Source: Planctomycetaceae bacterium (GTDB lineage Bacteria; Planctomycetota; Planctomycetia; Pirellulales; Thermoguttaceae). From it: DNA of 11,331 nucleotides. Below the pieces are notes generated by a model that saw nothing but the letters and a program-made list of their open reading frames with translations, made no database searches and was not told the origin of the DNA. The DNA lies in assembly GCA_031288765.1 (NCBI GenBank), contig JAITQV010000464.1, forward strand, positions 1-11,331, written 5' to 3'. Each line of letters opens with the position of its first letter. The first letter of the stretch is position 1. The position numbers and the translations under genes are program-made. Below, one piece after another: positions 1-8,206 of this stretch.

Positions 1-405
1 GAAAAGTCTCCGACCGGCGGAACTTTGCAATTGCAGGGAATGGGACATTTCACGGCGGGAAAATGGGACAATAACGATCAACTCTGGTGGACAGGCGCCA
101 ACTCCGGTAACAAGTTGGAATTACTGCTTGACGCGGAAAAAGACGGCAAGTACAAACTTGTTGCGGAATTGACGAAAGCAAAAGATTACGGAATTGTCCA
201 GTTCTATTGCGATAACAAAAAAATCGGTCAACCGGTTGATCTTTACAATCCCGAAGTGATTTCAACCGGAATAATTGAATTTGGCGTTGTTGATTTGAAA
301 GCGGGATGTTATCCGGTTGTTGTTGAAATTACCGGCAAAAACGATGTTGCCGAACCCAAATATATGGTTGGTATTGATCGTTTGAAACTTGTTCCGGTCG
401 AATAA
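1..405 (+). CDS. C-terminal part of a secreted carbohydrate-active protein, probably GH172 (DUF2961)-like
   Basis: The frame is open from the first base and ends at TAA 403-405, so the gene starts before the window and only 134 C-terminal residues are visible. The segment reads as a beta-sandwich module: an early DQLWW motif, then LTKAKDYGIVQFYCDN, VDLYNPEV, a glycine-rich strand pair, and IDRLKLVP at the end. From memory, this TKA-DYG-...-DLY-...-GKN-...-GLD order is the usual C-terminal ligand-binding-like module of planctomycete DUF2961 enzymes (GH172, difructose-anhydride and arabinofuranosidase-type activities). No catalytic residues are in view, so the enzyme family is an inference and another glycosidase with the same module is possible. 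It is co-directional with the GH116 gene 246 bases downstream, but a hairpin lies between them. Confidence 0.6.
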   Translation, partial: EKSPTGGTLQLQGMGHFTAGKWDNNDQLWWTGANSGNKLELLLDAEKDGKYKLVAELTKAKDYGIVQFYCDNKKIGQPVDLYNPEVISTGIIEFGVVDLKAGCYPVVVEITGKNDVAEPKYMVGIDRLKLVPVE

Positions 406-415
406 TTTTTTTGAT

Positions 416-440
416 ACGGGATTGTAAATGTTCCGTTTTG
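416..440 (+). terminator. Weak candidate terminator after the first gene
   Basis: ACGGGA (416-421) pairs with TTCCGT (431-436): six base pairs including one G-U, with a nine-base loop. TTTTG follows. It starts 11 bases after the stop codon. The T-tract is short, so the call is tentative. The rest of 406-651 shows no gene and no convincing promoter. A second perfect hairpin, GCCAAA/TTTGGC with loop AACA, lies at 570-585. Confidence 0.3.
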
Positions 441-637
441 TAAAAATAAAATTTGTAAGATAATTATTTTTACGGATGGAAATCAAAAGAGTACGCCGAT
501 GCAACTGTTCGCTGAATGGTTGTGTCGGTGTTACTGGGCGTGTGTCCCGTTTTACGGACGAAAATAAAAGCCAAAAACATTTGGCAACAATAACTGCCGT
601 TGTAAATTTCTTTTACGATTTTAAGGTTAAATAATAC

Positions 638-644
638 AGAAAGG
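638..644 (+). promoter_or_regulatory. Ribosome binding site of the GH116 gene
   Basis: AGAAAGG lies seven bases before the ATG at 652. It supports this start, which also gives a clean signal peptide. Confidence 0.6.
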
Positions 645-651
645 CTCTGTC

Positions 652-3600
652 ATGAAAAACATTATTTTTGTTATCGTTTTGTTGTTTGCCGGTTTTATTG
701 CGGCACAGGAAAAAAACACTCAATACACCGAATATACCGGAGACAATCTCAACCGGATTGCTTTTCCTATCGGCGGACTTGGAACCGGAATGTATTGTCT
801 CGAAGGAACCGGAGCAATTTCTCACGTCTCCATCAAAAGCCACATGGAATTTTTCAATGAACCCGTTTGTTACGCCGCAATCTGTGTTGTCGGTGAAACA
901 CCGGAAAAAAACGTTGCGCGTGTTGTCGAAGCGACGCCGCCGGATTGGAAGTTTTTCGGCAGACCCGGTTCCGGTCTCGGCTCTGTGGGAACGACTTACG
1001 GTTTGCCTCGTTTTCGTAACTGTTCATTTCAAAGCCGTTTCCCGTTTGCAACAATCAGATTAAGCGACGCCGTAGTTCCTGTTACTGCAACAATTACCGG
1101 ATGGAGTCCGTTCACGCCGCCGGATGCCGATTCGTCAAGCCTGCCCGCCGGAGCATTGGAATATTCGTTCACAAATCCAACAGAAAAAACGTTACGCTGT
1201 ATTTTTTCGTTCAACAGCCGTAATTTCGTCAACAATAACGGTTCCATCGGTTCCGTTAACGGCGGATTCGTGTTGTATGATCAGACCGGTGAAAACAGAA
1301 CAAACCGCGGTGCGTTTGCCGTCTTTGCCGACGGTGAAGAAAAGGTGATTGTTGATCACTGTTGGTTTCGCGGCGGTTGGTTCGACTCCTTTACGGTTGC
1401 TTGGGATAATGTTACACAAGGTCGGATTATTGATAATCCGCCGGTTACTTCCGGCAATATGCCCGGAGCAACGCTTGCCGTTCCGTTTGAACTTGCTCCC
1501 GGCGCAACAAAAACAATCCGGCTTTTAACCGCATGGTATTGGAACGAACCGACATTCAACGTCGGACACCGTAATGTTTCTGTTCCGATAAACGCCTTCA
1601 AAAATAAACTGTCGCAAGGAACCGCACGGAATCAACAGCCGGTCAGCGGTTTCATCGGTCGCGGACTGGTCAATACGTTTGATCCAAACGGCGACGCTCC
1701 GCAGGGAACTCTCATTTCACCGGAATTTTCGCTCGATAAACAATTTTTGCATCTTCTTGTCGGCGGCGGACAAGGTTGTCGTGTTTCGCTTTTTGTTGAC
1801 GGCAAACAAGTTCATACCGCTTCGGGAAATAACACGGAACACCTACAATGGGTTTCGTGGAAACTCGCTGATTTTCACGGCAAAAAAGGCGTTATCAAAA
1901 TTATTGATTCGGAAAGCGGCGGTTGGGGACATATTTTGTGTGACCATATTGTTTTGAGCGATGAACCGGTTTCCAAGTTAAAAACTGATCACGATAATGA
2001 AATTATTAACGATCCGAAAAGGATTCGGCTGCTTGCCGATTTTGAAACCGGTCATTACGGCGATTGGCAGCCTGAAAAAACGGAACAAAAAGAACAGGAA
2101 GAACCAACCTACTGTATTCACGGTAAAAATTGTCAACAGGATTTGATGATCTGCTCCGATGAACCGATTCCCGATACCTATAAACCTTGGTACACCATGC
2201 AGTTTGATTCTGTTACAGCCGTTGCGGAATATTGGCGGAACAATTACGCCGATCTGAAAACCCGTTCCGAATTGTTCGCCAAAACATTTTATGATACAAC
2301 ATTGCCGCCGGAAGTGATCGAATCTGTTGTCGCAAATCTTTCGATTCTCAAATCGCCGACTGTACTCCGTCAACATGATGGTCGGCTTTGGTGTTGGGAA
2401 GGCTGCGAGGATAACAGAGGAAGTTGTCATGGTACGTGTACTCACGTTTGGAATTATGCACAAGCGTTGTGCCATCTTTTTCCGGCAATGGAACGTTCAC
2501 TTCGTCAAACGGAATATTTTGAATCATCATCAGACAATACCGGACGGCAGTCGTTTCGTGCCAATTTACCGATTTCACCCGGCGGGGGAGCGTTCGACGC
2601 CGCAGACGGTCAACTCGGCGGTATCATGAAAATTTATCGCGAATGGCGAATTTTAGGCAACAACAATTGGTTGAAAATTTATTGGAACCGCGTTCGGTTA
2701 AGTCTTGATTATATGATTGAAAAGTGGGATCCGCGTCATACCGGACTGCTTGAGGAAAGTCATCATAACACGTATGATATTAACTATTTCGGACCGGACG
2801 GTCATTGCGGCAGTTTTTATCTTGGTGCGCTTGCCGCCGCTGTGGAAATGGGAACATTTCTTAACGATGATGTTTCATTATACAAGGAATTGCTCGAAAA
2901 AGGCAGTAAACGGTTTGTTACGAATTTGTTTAACGGCGAATATTTTGTGCAAAAAGTTTGGAAGGACGGATTGAACAATAATTTTCATCCAATCAATCCC
3001 TCCGAACAACCGCTTGGTTACAAAAAGATTGCAGAAATTATTAACGAACAAGGCGCAAAATATCAGTACGGAAACGGTTGTCTTTCGGACGGAGTTCTTG
3101 GATTCTGGATTGCCCGTTGCTGCGGTCTTGAAACGGATTGGGTACCGCGGGAAATGGTTGAAAAACATTTGTTGTCCGTGTACAAATATAATCTGCGGCA
3201 AGACCTTTCCGAACACGCCAATCCGCAACGTCCAACGTTTGCGATGGGCAATGACGGAGGTTTGCTGCTTTGTTCCTGGCATCACGGTGATAAACCGATG
3301 TTGCCGTTTGTGTACAGTGATGAAGTTTGGACGGGTATTGAATATCAGGTTGCATCGCATTTGATGATGTTCGGTCATGTCGATAAAGGACTCGAAATTG
3401 TACGGCTTATTCGTAAACGTTACAACGGTATTCGCCGGAATCCGTTCAACGAATATGAATGCGGACATTGGTATGCACGGGCAATGTCAAGTTACGGAAT
3501 GTTACAGGGTTTGACCGGAGTCCGGTATGATGCTGTAACCAAAACGCTTTATGTTGATTCGAAAGTCGGTGATTTCCGTTCGTTTTTGAGTACGGCAACC

Positions 3601-3702
3601 GGTTACGGAACCGTTGAATATAAAAACGGTAAAATAAATTTGTCGGTCGTCTCCGGTAATATTCCGGTTGAAAAAATCAAAGAGTTAAAAATTTTGAAAT
3701 AG
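652..3702 (+). CDS. Secreted GH116 glycosidase (GBA2-type beta-glucosidase/glucosylceramidase family)
   Basis: This 1016-residue protein hydrolyses a beta-glycosidic bond by family inference; the substrate cannot be read from sequence. The ATG has AGAAAGG (638-644) seven bases upstream and starts a signal peptide (KNIIFVIVLLFAGFIAAQ), so it is exported. Residues about 25-325 match the GH116 N-terminal domain (IAFPIGGLGTGMYCLEGTGA). Residues about 505-1000 are the (alpha/alpha)6 catalytic domain (PF04685), with GTCTHVWNYAQA at 594-605, DAADGQLGGIMKIYREW, and LLEESHHNTYD. By family alignment from memory, E701 is the likely nucleophile and D890 in YSDEVWTG the acid/base. Between the two domains sits an extra jelly-roll-like module (about 320-472), with LVGGG near 370 and GGWGH at 423-427, followed by a Lys/Glu-rich linker (473-486). 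It converges with the porin cluster. GH116 is firm; specificity is open. Confidence 0.9.
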   Translation: MKNIIFVIVLLFAGFIAAQEKNTQYTEYTGDNLNRIAFPIGGLGTGMYCLEGTGAISHVSIKSHMEFFNEPVCYAAICVVGETPEKNVARVVEATPPDWKFFGRPGSGLGSVGTTYGLPRFRNCSFQSRFPFATIRLSDAVVPVTATITGWSPFTPPDADSSSLPAGALEYSFTNPTEKTLRCIFSFNSRNFVNNNGSIGSVNGGFVLYDQTGENRTNRGAFAVFADGEEKVIVDHCWFRGGWFDSFTVAWDNVTQGRIIDNPPVTSGNMPGATLAVPFELAPGATKTIRLLTAWYWNEPTFNVGHRNVSVPINAFKNKLSQGTARNQQPVSGFIGRGLVNTFDPNGDAPQGTLISPEFSLDKQFLHLLVGGGQGCRVSLFVDGKQVHTASGNNTEHLQWVSWKLADFHGKKGVIKIIDSESGGWGHILCDHIVLSDEPVSKLKTDHDNEIINDPKRIRLLADFETGHYGDWQPEKTEQKEQEEPTYCIHGKNCQQDLMICSDEPIPDTYKPWYTMQFDSVTAVAEYWRNNYADLKTRSELFAKTFYDTTLPPEVIESVVANLSILKSPTVLRQHDGRLWCWEGCEDNRGSCHGTCTHVWNYAQALCHLFPAMERSLRQTEYFESSSDNTGRQSFRANLPISPGGGAFDAADGQLGGIMKIYREWRILGNNNWLKIYWNRVRLSLDYMIEKWDPRHTGLLEESHHNTYDINYFGPDGHCGSFYLGALAAAVEMGTFLNDDVSLYKELLEKGSKRFVTNLFNGEYFVQKVWKDGLNNNFHPINPSEQPLGYKKIAEIINEQGAKYQYGNGCLSDGVLGFWIARCCGLETDWVPREMVEKHLLSVYKYNLRQDLSEHANPQRPTFAMGNDGGLLLCSWHHGDKPMLPFVYSDEVWTGIEYQVASHLMMFGHVDKGLEIVRLIRKRYNGIRRNPFNEYECGHWYARAMSSYGMLQGLTGVRYDAVTKTLYVDSKVGDFRSFLSTATGYGTVEYKNGKINLSVVSGNIPVEKIKELKILK

Positions 3703-3716
3703 ATTAAATTTTTTTG

Positions 3717-3761
3717 TTATGATAAGCGCCGTCGGTATTTTTTGAAATTCCTTTTACCCAT
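3717..3761 (-). CDS. Possible 14-residue very basic mini-protein
   Basis: On the minus strand ATG (3761-3759) opens a 14-codon frame, MGKRNFKKYRRRLS, ending in TAA. A perfect AAGGAGG Shine-Dalgarno (3775-3769) lies seven bases upstream, the best ribosome site in the window. Eight of 14 residues are Lys or Arg. It sits 50 bases after the porin 1 stop on the same strand and ends 14 bases from the end of the convergent GH116 gene, so it could be translated from the porin transcript. I do not recognise the peptide. The frame is short enough to arise by chance, and only the ribosome site and composition argue for it. Confidence 0.3.
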   Translation of the reverse strand: MGKRNFKKYRRRLS

Positions 3762-3811
3762 TCCCTTTCCTCCTTAATTTTCAAAGCCATGGTCTAACCT
3801 TGCCGTTTTTA

Positions 3812-5155
3812 TTAAAACAGATACACAAATCCACATCCGGCGGAAAATTGTTCCCGTTTATTGCCGCGATTAAACGGACGTGCGTCCCGTGCAAAATCAT
3901 AACGCAATTCCGGCAGGATGTTGATACGGCGGTACGGAGACCAGTTTACTCCAAATGTTACACCATACAAATCGCCCGTGTAATTGCCGGTAAATGGTCT
4001 GGAAAAGCCGGAATCGTCCATCCATTGATTGGCATGAATTTGATCAAACCGGAGTCCTATCTTCAATTGCCGGCAAACTTGAAACGTTAAATAATGCGCC
4101 GTACCAAAATATGTTGCGTCCGCCGCAATACGTTTACCATCACGGTCTCCGATATTCCACTGGAATGTGTAATGCCAACGCGGTGAAATCATCCAGTTCA
4201 CAGCAAATGTGTGTTGAAATATTGTTCCGCCCTGATGATATTCGCCGTTTCTGTAACGTCCGTTGCCGAGATCAGCAGCGTACACCGTGTACCAAACGGA
4301 AATAGACGAAATCGGACGCCAATAAATACCGCCAAGAAAACCGTGATCGTCAAAATCATTACGGAAACTGTTGTCCGCTCCTTGAACGTAACCGAAATTA
4401 AACCAAAGATTCGATTTATAACGATATTCTCCCAAAACACCGCTATGAGTTTGCGGTTCGGTGTAAAATAAATTGGAATGACTGTAAAATGTTGATTTTG
4501 CCGCTTCAAGTTGCTCGACACCAAGAAGTGTTTCAAATTTACCGATCTTTACCGACAAGTTTTTATAACCTAAAATGCCGTAAATCTGCGGCAACGAAAC
4601 AAAATAATCACGGGTATGTCCCCGATAATCAAATGAACCATCACCAAAACTTTGCGATAACCACGCATCCGTACCAAACAGAAAATCGGTTTTAAATCCC
4701 CAATCAAAACCGTGTTGCGTATTAAGGTCTCGTTTTAAGCCGATCCAAAGTTGGTTTAACATCAGATTTGCCGACTTGACATTACCCAATAATGCGGAAT
4801 TACCGGAATTCGTAACTTGATAATCTTCACTGTGTCCGTCGCGCGATATTGTACTGAAATATTGATTCTTGTTACCGTCGCCGTTGAGATAAAACCCGCC
4901 TTCCGCCCAACCGTACAATCGAAGTCTTTGACAAAACGAAACAATTCCGGTACAAACCGGCGGTTTTTGTCCGCTGCCTTCATAATACGAACCGGCAGGA
5001 ACCATTTCCTCCAAACTGCCGGGTGAATTGAGATACCGTACAATATAACCCGGCATCGAATATGTTGTCGTAGAACCGTATTGCTCCGATCGAAGTTCTC
5101 CGGCGGAAATTACAAACAAAACGTATAAAAAACTAAGGAACAATATTTTTCTCAC
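3812..5155 (-). CDS. Outer-membrane beta-barrel porin 1 (BBP2/OmpL-like, PF07642 type)
   Basis: The 447-residue product is a predicted outer-membrane channel. I start it at GTG 5155-5153: AAAGGAGA (5169-5162) lies six bases upstream, a signal peptide follows at once (RKILFLSFLYVLFVISAG), and the length then matches its two neighbours (455 and 462). The frame stays open upstream to an ATG at 5302, but that would bury the signal peptide behind 49 unrelated residues. Barrel motifs shared with the paralogues are LYGWAEGGFY (about 80-89), NQLWIGLKR, HGFDWGFK, FGTDAWLSQSF, VKIGKFET, FYSHSN, THSGVLGEY, DDHGFLGG and ILPELRYD. The chain ends in Phe, the usual BAM recognition residue. Only two Cys (68, 75) precede the barrel, against six in each paralogue. 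The substrate is unknown; proximity to glycosidases suggests sugars only by context. Confidence 0.82.
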   Translation of the reverse strand: MRKILFLSFLYVLFVISAGELRSEQYGSTTTYSMPGYIVRYLNSPGSLEEMVPAGSYYEGSGQKPPVCTGIVSFCQRLRLYGWAEGGFYLNGDGNKNQYFSTISRDGHSEDYQVTNSGNSALLGNVKSANLMLNQLWIGLKRDLNTQHGFDWGFKTDFLFGTDAWLSQSFGDGSFDYRGHTRDYFVSLPQIYGILGYKNLSVKIGKFETLLGVEQLEAAKSTFYSHSNLFYTEPQTHSGVLGEYRYKSNLWFNFGYVQGADNSFRNDFDDHGFLGGIYWRPISSISVWYTVYAADLGNGRYRNGEYHQGGTIFQHTFAVNWMISPRWHYTFQWNIGDRDGKRIAADATYFGTAHYLTFQVCRQLKIGLRFDQIHANQWMDDSGFSRPFTGNYTGDLYGVTFGVNWSPYRRINILPELRYDFARDARPFNRGNKREQFSAGCGFVYLF

Positions 5156-5161
5156 GGTAAT

Positions 5162-5169
5162 TCTCCTTT
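5162..5169 (-). promoter_or_regulatory. Shine-Dalgarno that decides the porin 1 start
   Basis: The minus strand reads AAAGGAGA, six bases before GTG at 5155. It selects the GTG over the far upstream ATG at 5302. Porins 2 and 3 have no comparable site. Confidence 0.7.
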
Positions 5170-5206
5170 CGGAAAAAAAAGGGGGATAAATGTTTCCCGT
5201 TACCGT

Positions 5207-5249
5207 AAAAAACGGCAACGGACTGTCTTGATAGGCAATCCGTTGCCGT
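5207..5249 (-). terminator. Hairpin plus T-run between porins 2 and 1 (terminator or leader attenuator)
   Basis: On the minus strand ACGGCAACGGA (5249-5239) and TCCGTTGCCGT (5222-5212) form a perfect 11-bp GC-rich stem with a 16-base loop. The stem runs straight into six T (5212-5207). This is a textbook intrinsic-terminator shape. It lies 90 bases after the porin 2 stop and only 52 bases before the porin 1 start. It could end the porin 2 transcript, reduce read-through, or act as an attenuator if porin 1 has its own promoter in 5250-5338. Confidence 0.6.
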
Positions 5250-5338
5250 AAATCTTTCCATAAACTCAAACCGGTTTCAGCGGTTATTTTTCGTTCATGC
5301 AAAATAAAAGTTACATCAACATTACGTTGTTAATCAAC

Positions 5339-6706
5339 TCAAAACGAAACAACTCCGGTAACACCGCCGGAAAATTGATCGCGGTTTTTGCCGTAATTAA
5401 AGGGTTTTTCGCCGGCGTTTTTGTTAGCGCTGTAATCGTATCGAATTTCCGGTCGAATACTGATATTCGAGTACGGTTTCCAATTCACGCAAAGTGTGTA
5501 TTCGCTGAGGTCGGTTCCGTAACCGAAAATATTATTGAGATTCCCCCATTCCGCACGAAAACCAACACCTAAACGATCATTGAGTTGATAGGTCAGGTAA
5601 TTCACAATGCCGTACATAAAAACACGGTTATCGTTGTCGTTTCTGGTTTTAATCTCGTTATAGTTCCACTGAAACACGTAATGCCATTTATCTGAAATAT
5701 CGTAATTTGCCGCAAACGTATGCAAATAAACATTTGTACCGCTGAGACCATACCGGTTTTGTTCCACGTCGCCCCAATCACGGTAAGCCCCATAGCCGTT
5801 ACGGTTATACATCATTGCATAAGAAAGATTCAGTTTATCGGTAAGTTGATACGAAATTGTTCCGATAAAACCATGATCATCGTAAACATTTTCGGGGCTG
5901 CTGTCTGCTCCGGCAACGTAACCGGCTCCAAGCGATAATTTATCATTGGGAGCGTATTCGAAAAATGCGCCCGAATGGGTAGAAGGTTCCATCGTAAAAA
6001 CGTAGGAATGACTGAAAAAGAAAAAGTCGGGAGCATGGGATGCTTCATAACCGACAATCGTTTCAAATTTGCCGAGTTTAACGGAAATATCTCCGTAAGC
6101 GAGTTGAGCGTACAGTTGCGGAATAGCGGTATAATAATCGCCGTCTTGCCAACCGTAATCGAATTTCGCATCGTTCGCACTTTGGGCATACCACGGTTCC
6201 GTACCGAAAAATCCTTCAACAGCAAATCCCCAATCAAGACCGTGTTTGCCGTCGGCTTCCTTTTTAACTCCAAGCCAAACCTGATTCACCTGAAAGTCCG
6301 TCGAATGAACAGTTGATAATAAATTACCGTTGCCGGAAGTCTCGTCAAATTGTGTAACCTCTCTGCCTTTGTAATTTGAACCCTTTGTCCGTGTAACAGT
6401 AGTACCGCGGCTGTTTGCGTAAACACCTCCCTGAATCCAACCGGAAACTTCGATATTGTCGAAAAAAGACCGGCGATGACGTTTGCTCTTAAACGGGTTA
6501 AACGTTTTCCATGAATCACAGGAAATTGAGTTACAAGGATCACAATCAACCGCACTGCAAGGATCAGCGGTCAATTCCCCGATTTCTTCACAAGGGGAGC
6601 AAGTTTCCTGACCAAGATAAACGGAATTAGTTGTCGTGTTCGCAAAAATTCCGCCTGAATAGGCAAACAAAACAAAAGATAGTAAAAATACGAAAGTTTT
6701 TCTCAT
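5339..6706 (-). CDS. Outer-membrane beta-barrel porin 2 (BBP2/OmpL-like) with six-Cys N-terminus
   Basis: The 455-residue product starts at ATG 6706 with a signal peptide (RKTFVFLLSFVLFAYSGGIFA, probable cut after A22). The mature N-terminus has six Cys in 28 residues (C36, C39, C50, C55, C58, C63), then a basic stretch (KSKRHRR) and the barrel from about 80. Barrel motifs are VSGWIQGGVY, NQVWLGVKK, HGLDWGFA, FGTEPWYAQS, VKLGKFET, FFSHSY, THSGAFFEY, DDHGFIG and RPEIRYD. It ends GVVSF with C-terminal Phe, as expected for BAM-assembled barrels. No Shine-Dalgarno precedes the ATG. It lies between two paralogues, 111 bases after porin 3 and 183 bases before porin 1, so the three genes look like old tandem duplicates. 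Solute specificity cannot be inferred. Confidence 0.85.
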   Translation of the reverse strand: MRKTFVFLLSFVLFAYSGGIFANTTTNSVYLGQETCSPCEEIGELTADPCSAVDCDPCNSISCDSWKTFNPFKSKRHRRSFFDNIEVSGWIQGGVYANSRGTTVTRTKGSNYKGREVTQFDETSGNGNLLSTVHSTDFQVNQVWLGVKKEADGKHGLDWGFAVEGFFGTEPWYAQSANDAKFDYGWQDGDYYTAIPQLYAQLAYGDISVKLGKFETIVGYEASHAPDFFFFSHSYVFTMEPSTHSGAFFEYAPNDKLSLGAGYVAGADSSPENVYDDHGFIGTISYQLTDKLNLSYAMMYNRNGYGAYRDWGDVEQNRYGLSGTNVYLHTFAANYDISDKWHYVFQWNYNEIKTRNDNDNRVFMYGIVNYLTYQLNDRLGVGFRAEWGNLNNIFGYGTDLSEYTLCVNWKPYSNISIRPEIRYDYSANKNAGEKPFNYGKNRDQFSGGVTGVVSF

Positions 6707-6817
6707 AATCTGTTTTAAGTTTTTTAGGAATTTTAGTTGGTTTTGTTAATACGGTTAATACAAATTGAACAACACGGGGGAAACATGTGTTTATATCGGC
6801 ATTGTGTTTGGGAAAAC

Positions 6818-8206
6818 TTAAAATATTACGATTGCGGCAATTCCTCCGCTTAGTTGATCTTTATTCTTTCCGCCGCCAAAAGGTTTAAAACCGTTTCGGT
6901 AAAACGTCCAATCATAACGGATTTCCGGTCGGAGATTGATATTTTTTGTTATGTTCCAATTAGCCGTTAACGTAATGTCATAAAGATTGGTTCCCTGCCC
7001 GCCGGTCAGCGGAGCCAAATCAACATAAGTTCCCTTACCGCTTAACCATTCAAACCGTGTTCCAACCGACCATTTTTTGTTAATCGTGTAAATCAAATGT
7101 TGATTCAAACCATAAGATTTTCTGGTTGTATCGGGAACAATTTGCCCGCCGTCATCATTAAGCCGGCTCCAAAGTCCTTCGATCATATAAAACCAGCGTT
7201 TATTGATTTGCCGCGTGTAACACAATGTCATTGTAATTTCATTTTCCGTCCAATAAGCACGACCGTAATTCAAGGCGTCAACACGGCGGTACAAACCGTT
7301 GTGATCTCCCCAATAGAGCGAATAAACAATTTTCGTATCCGAATCGGGTTTATACTGAATCTGTCCGAGAAAACCGTTATCATCGAACCTGTTTTCGAAA
7401 CTATTATGATACCCCGCCGTCCAACCGCCGAGAATAGTCCATTGGTCATTGATTTTGTATTCGGCAATTGCTCCTGTGTGAGTCAAGGGTTGGCTATAAC
7501 AAAAATAAGGATGGGAATAGAAAAATGATAAAGGACCCGGAACAGGTTCATAAGACATAATGGTTGCGAATTTTCCGGCTCGGAGTTTCAAATTTTTGTA
7601 TCCGATTTCGGCGTAAAGTTGGACAAATGAAGTATAATAATCGCCGGTTCCCCAGTCGTAATCAAAGGATTTATCGCTGAAAGACTGCGAAAATTTTGTA
7701 TCGGTACCAAAGGAAAAATCGCTGCGGAATCCCCAATCCCAACCGTGTTTGGTATTGAGTGTTTTTTCCGCGCCGATCCAAAGTTGATTGATCATGAGGT
7801 CGGAATGTTGTGTGGTTCCTGTGATGTACGAATTACCGGACAACATATCCTGATTCCGTGATATTGGACTGAGGGAAGCGGTATTGTACACATTTTTATG
7901 ACCGTGACTATTGACGTACAATCCTGCTTGAAGCCAGCCGTAAAAATGAACGGAATTTTGCAGTTGTTTTTTATTGTATTGTTTTTTATGATATTGCGGA
8001 CAATCGGCGTCATGACCGAAAATACAGTTATCGTCAACAATACCGCAAGGATTATCCGAAACTCTGTAACATGGTTCACACGGAGTGATTTCGTCGCAGG
8101 AATTACGGAGCATGGAATCACGCGGATGTTGTGCTTGGCTTGTGCCGGAAACGAACATCAATACGAAGATGATAAAAATAATAGAGAATAATGATGTTTG
8201 TTTCAT
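6818..8206 (-). CDS. Outer-membrane beta-barrel porin 3 (BBP2/OmpL-like) with six-Cys N-terminus
   Basis: The 462-residue product starts at ATG 8206 with a clear signal peptide (KQTSLFSIIFIIFVLMFVSG, probable cut after SQA25). The mature N-terminus carries six Cys (C37, C43, C46, C54, C61, C69) including PCEPC, then a Lys/Gln/Tyr-rich spacer and the barrel. Shared motifs are FYGWLQAGLY, NQLWIGAEK, HGWDWGFR, FGTDTKFSQSF, LRAGKFAT, FFYSHPY, THTGAIAEY, DDNGFLGQ and RPEIRYD. It ends AIVIF with C-terminal Phe. The segment GKFATIMSYEPVPGPLSFFY is the closest of the three to the family form as I recall it (GYE..P.P..FFYSH). No Shine-Dalgarno is visible. It is the first gene of the minus-strand cluster, so a promoter should lie in 8207-8300; I see no convincing one. 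Confidence 0.85.
   Translation of the reverse strand: MKQTSLFSIIFIIFVLMFVSGTSQAQHPRDSMLRNSCDEITPCEPCYRVSDNPCGIVDDNCIFGHDADCPQYHKKQYNKKQLQNSVHFYGWLQAGLYVNSHGHKNVYNTASLSPISRNQDMLSGNSYITGTTQHSDLMINQLWIGAEKTLNTKHGWDWGFRSDFSFGTDTKFSQSFSDKSFDYDWGTGDYYTSFVQLYAEIGYKNLKLRAGKFATIMSYEPVPGPLSFFYSHPYFCYSQPLTHTGAIAEYKINDQWTILGGWTAGYHNSFENRFDDNGFLGQIQYKPDSDTKIVYSLYWGDHNGLYRRVDALNYGRAYWTENEITMTLCYTRQINKRWFYMIEGLWSRLNDDGGQIVPDTTRKSYGLNQHLIYTINKKWSVGTRFEWLSGKGTYVDLAPLTGGQGTNLYDITLTANWNITKNINLRPEIRYDWTFYRNGFKPFGGGKNKDQLSGGIAAIVIF

Noticed and set aside
570..585. GCCAAA/TTTGGC hairpin as a terminator or riboswitch
   Set aside because: The stem is perfect but short, has no T-run on the plus strand, and matches no riboswitch pattern I know. 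On the minus strand a T-rich stretch follows, but no minus-strand gene ends there.
1978..2475. Minus-strand 165-codon frame inside the GH116 gene
   Set aside because: The opposite strand holds conserved GH116 motifs across the same stretch, so this frame is an antisense shadow.
3687..3713. AU-only hairpin with T-run at the end of the GH116 gene as a terminator
   Set aside because: The 8-bp stem consists only of A-T pairs and overlaps the stop codon region; in such AT-rich sequence it is not distinguishable from chance.
3812..5302. Longer porin 1 frame starting at ATG 5302
   Set aside because: It adds 49 residues with no porin features before a clear signal peptide, reads through the terminator-like hairpin, and lacks the strong ribosome site that precedes GTG 5155.
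6707..6817. Terminator or promoter between porins 3 and 2
   Set aside because: Only a five-base AACAC/GTGTT stem without a T-run and a poorly spaced TTGTTC/TATTAA pair were found; neither is good enough to annotate.
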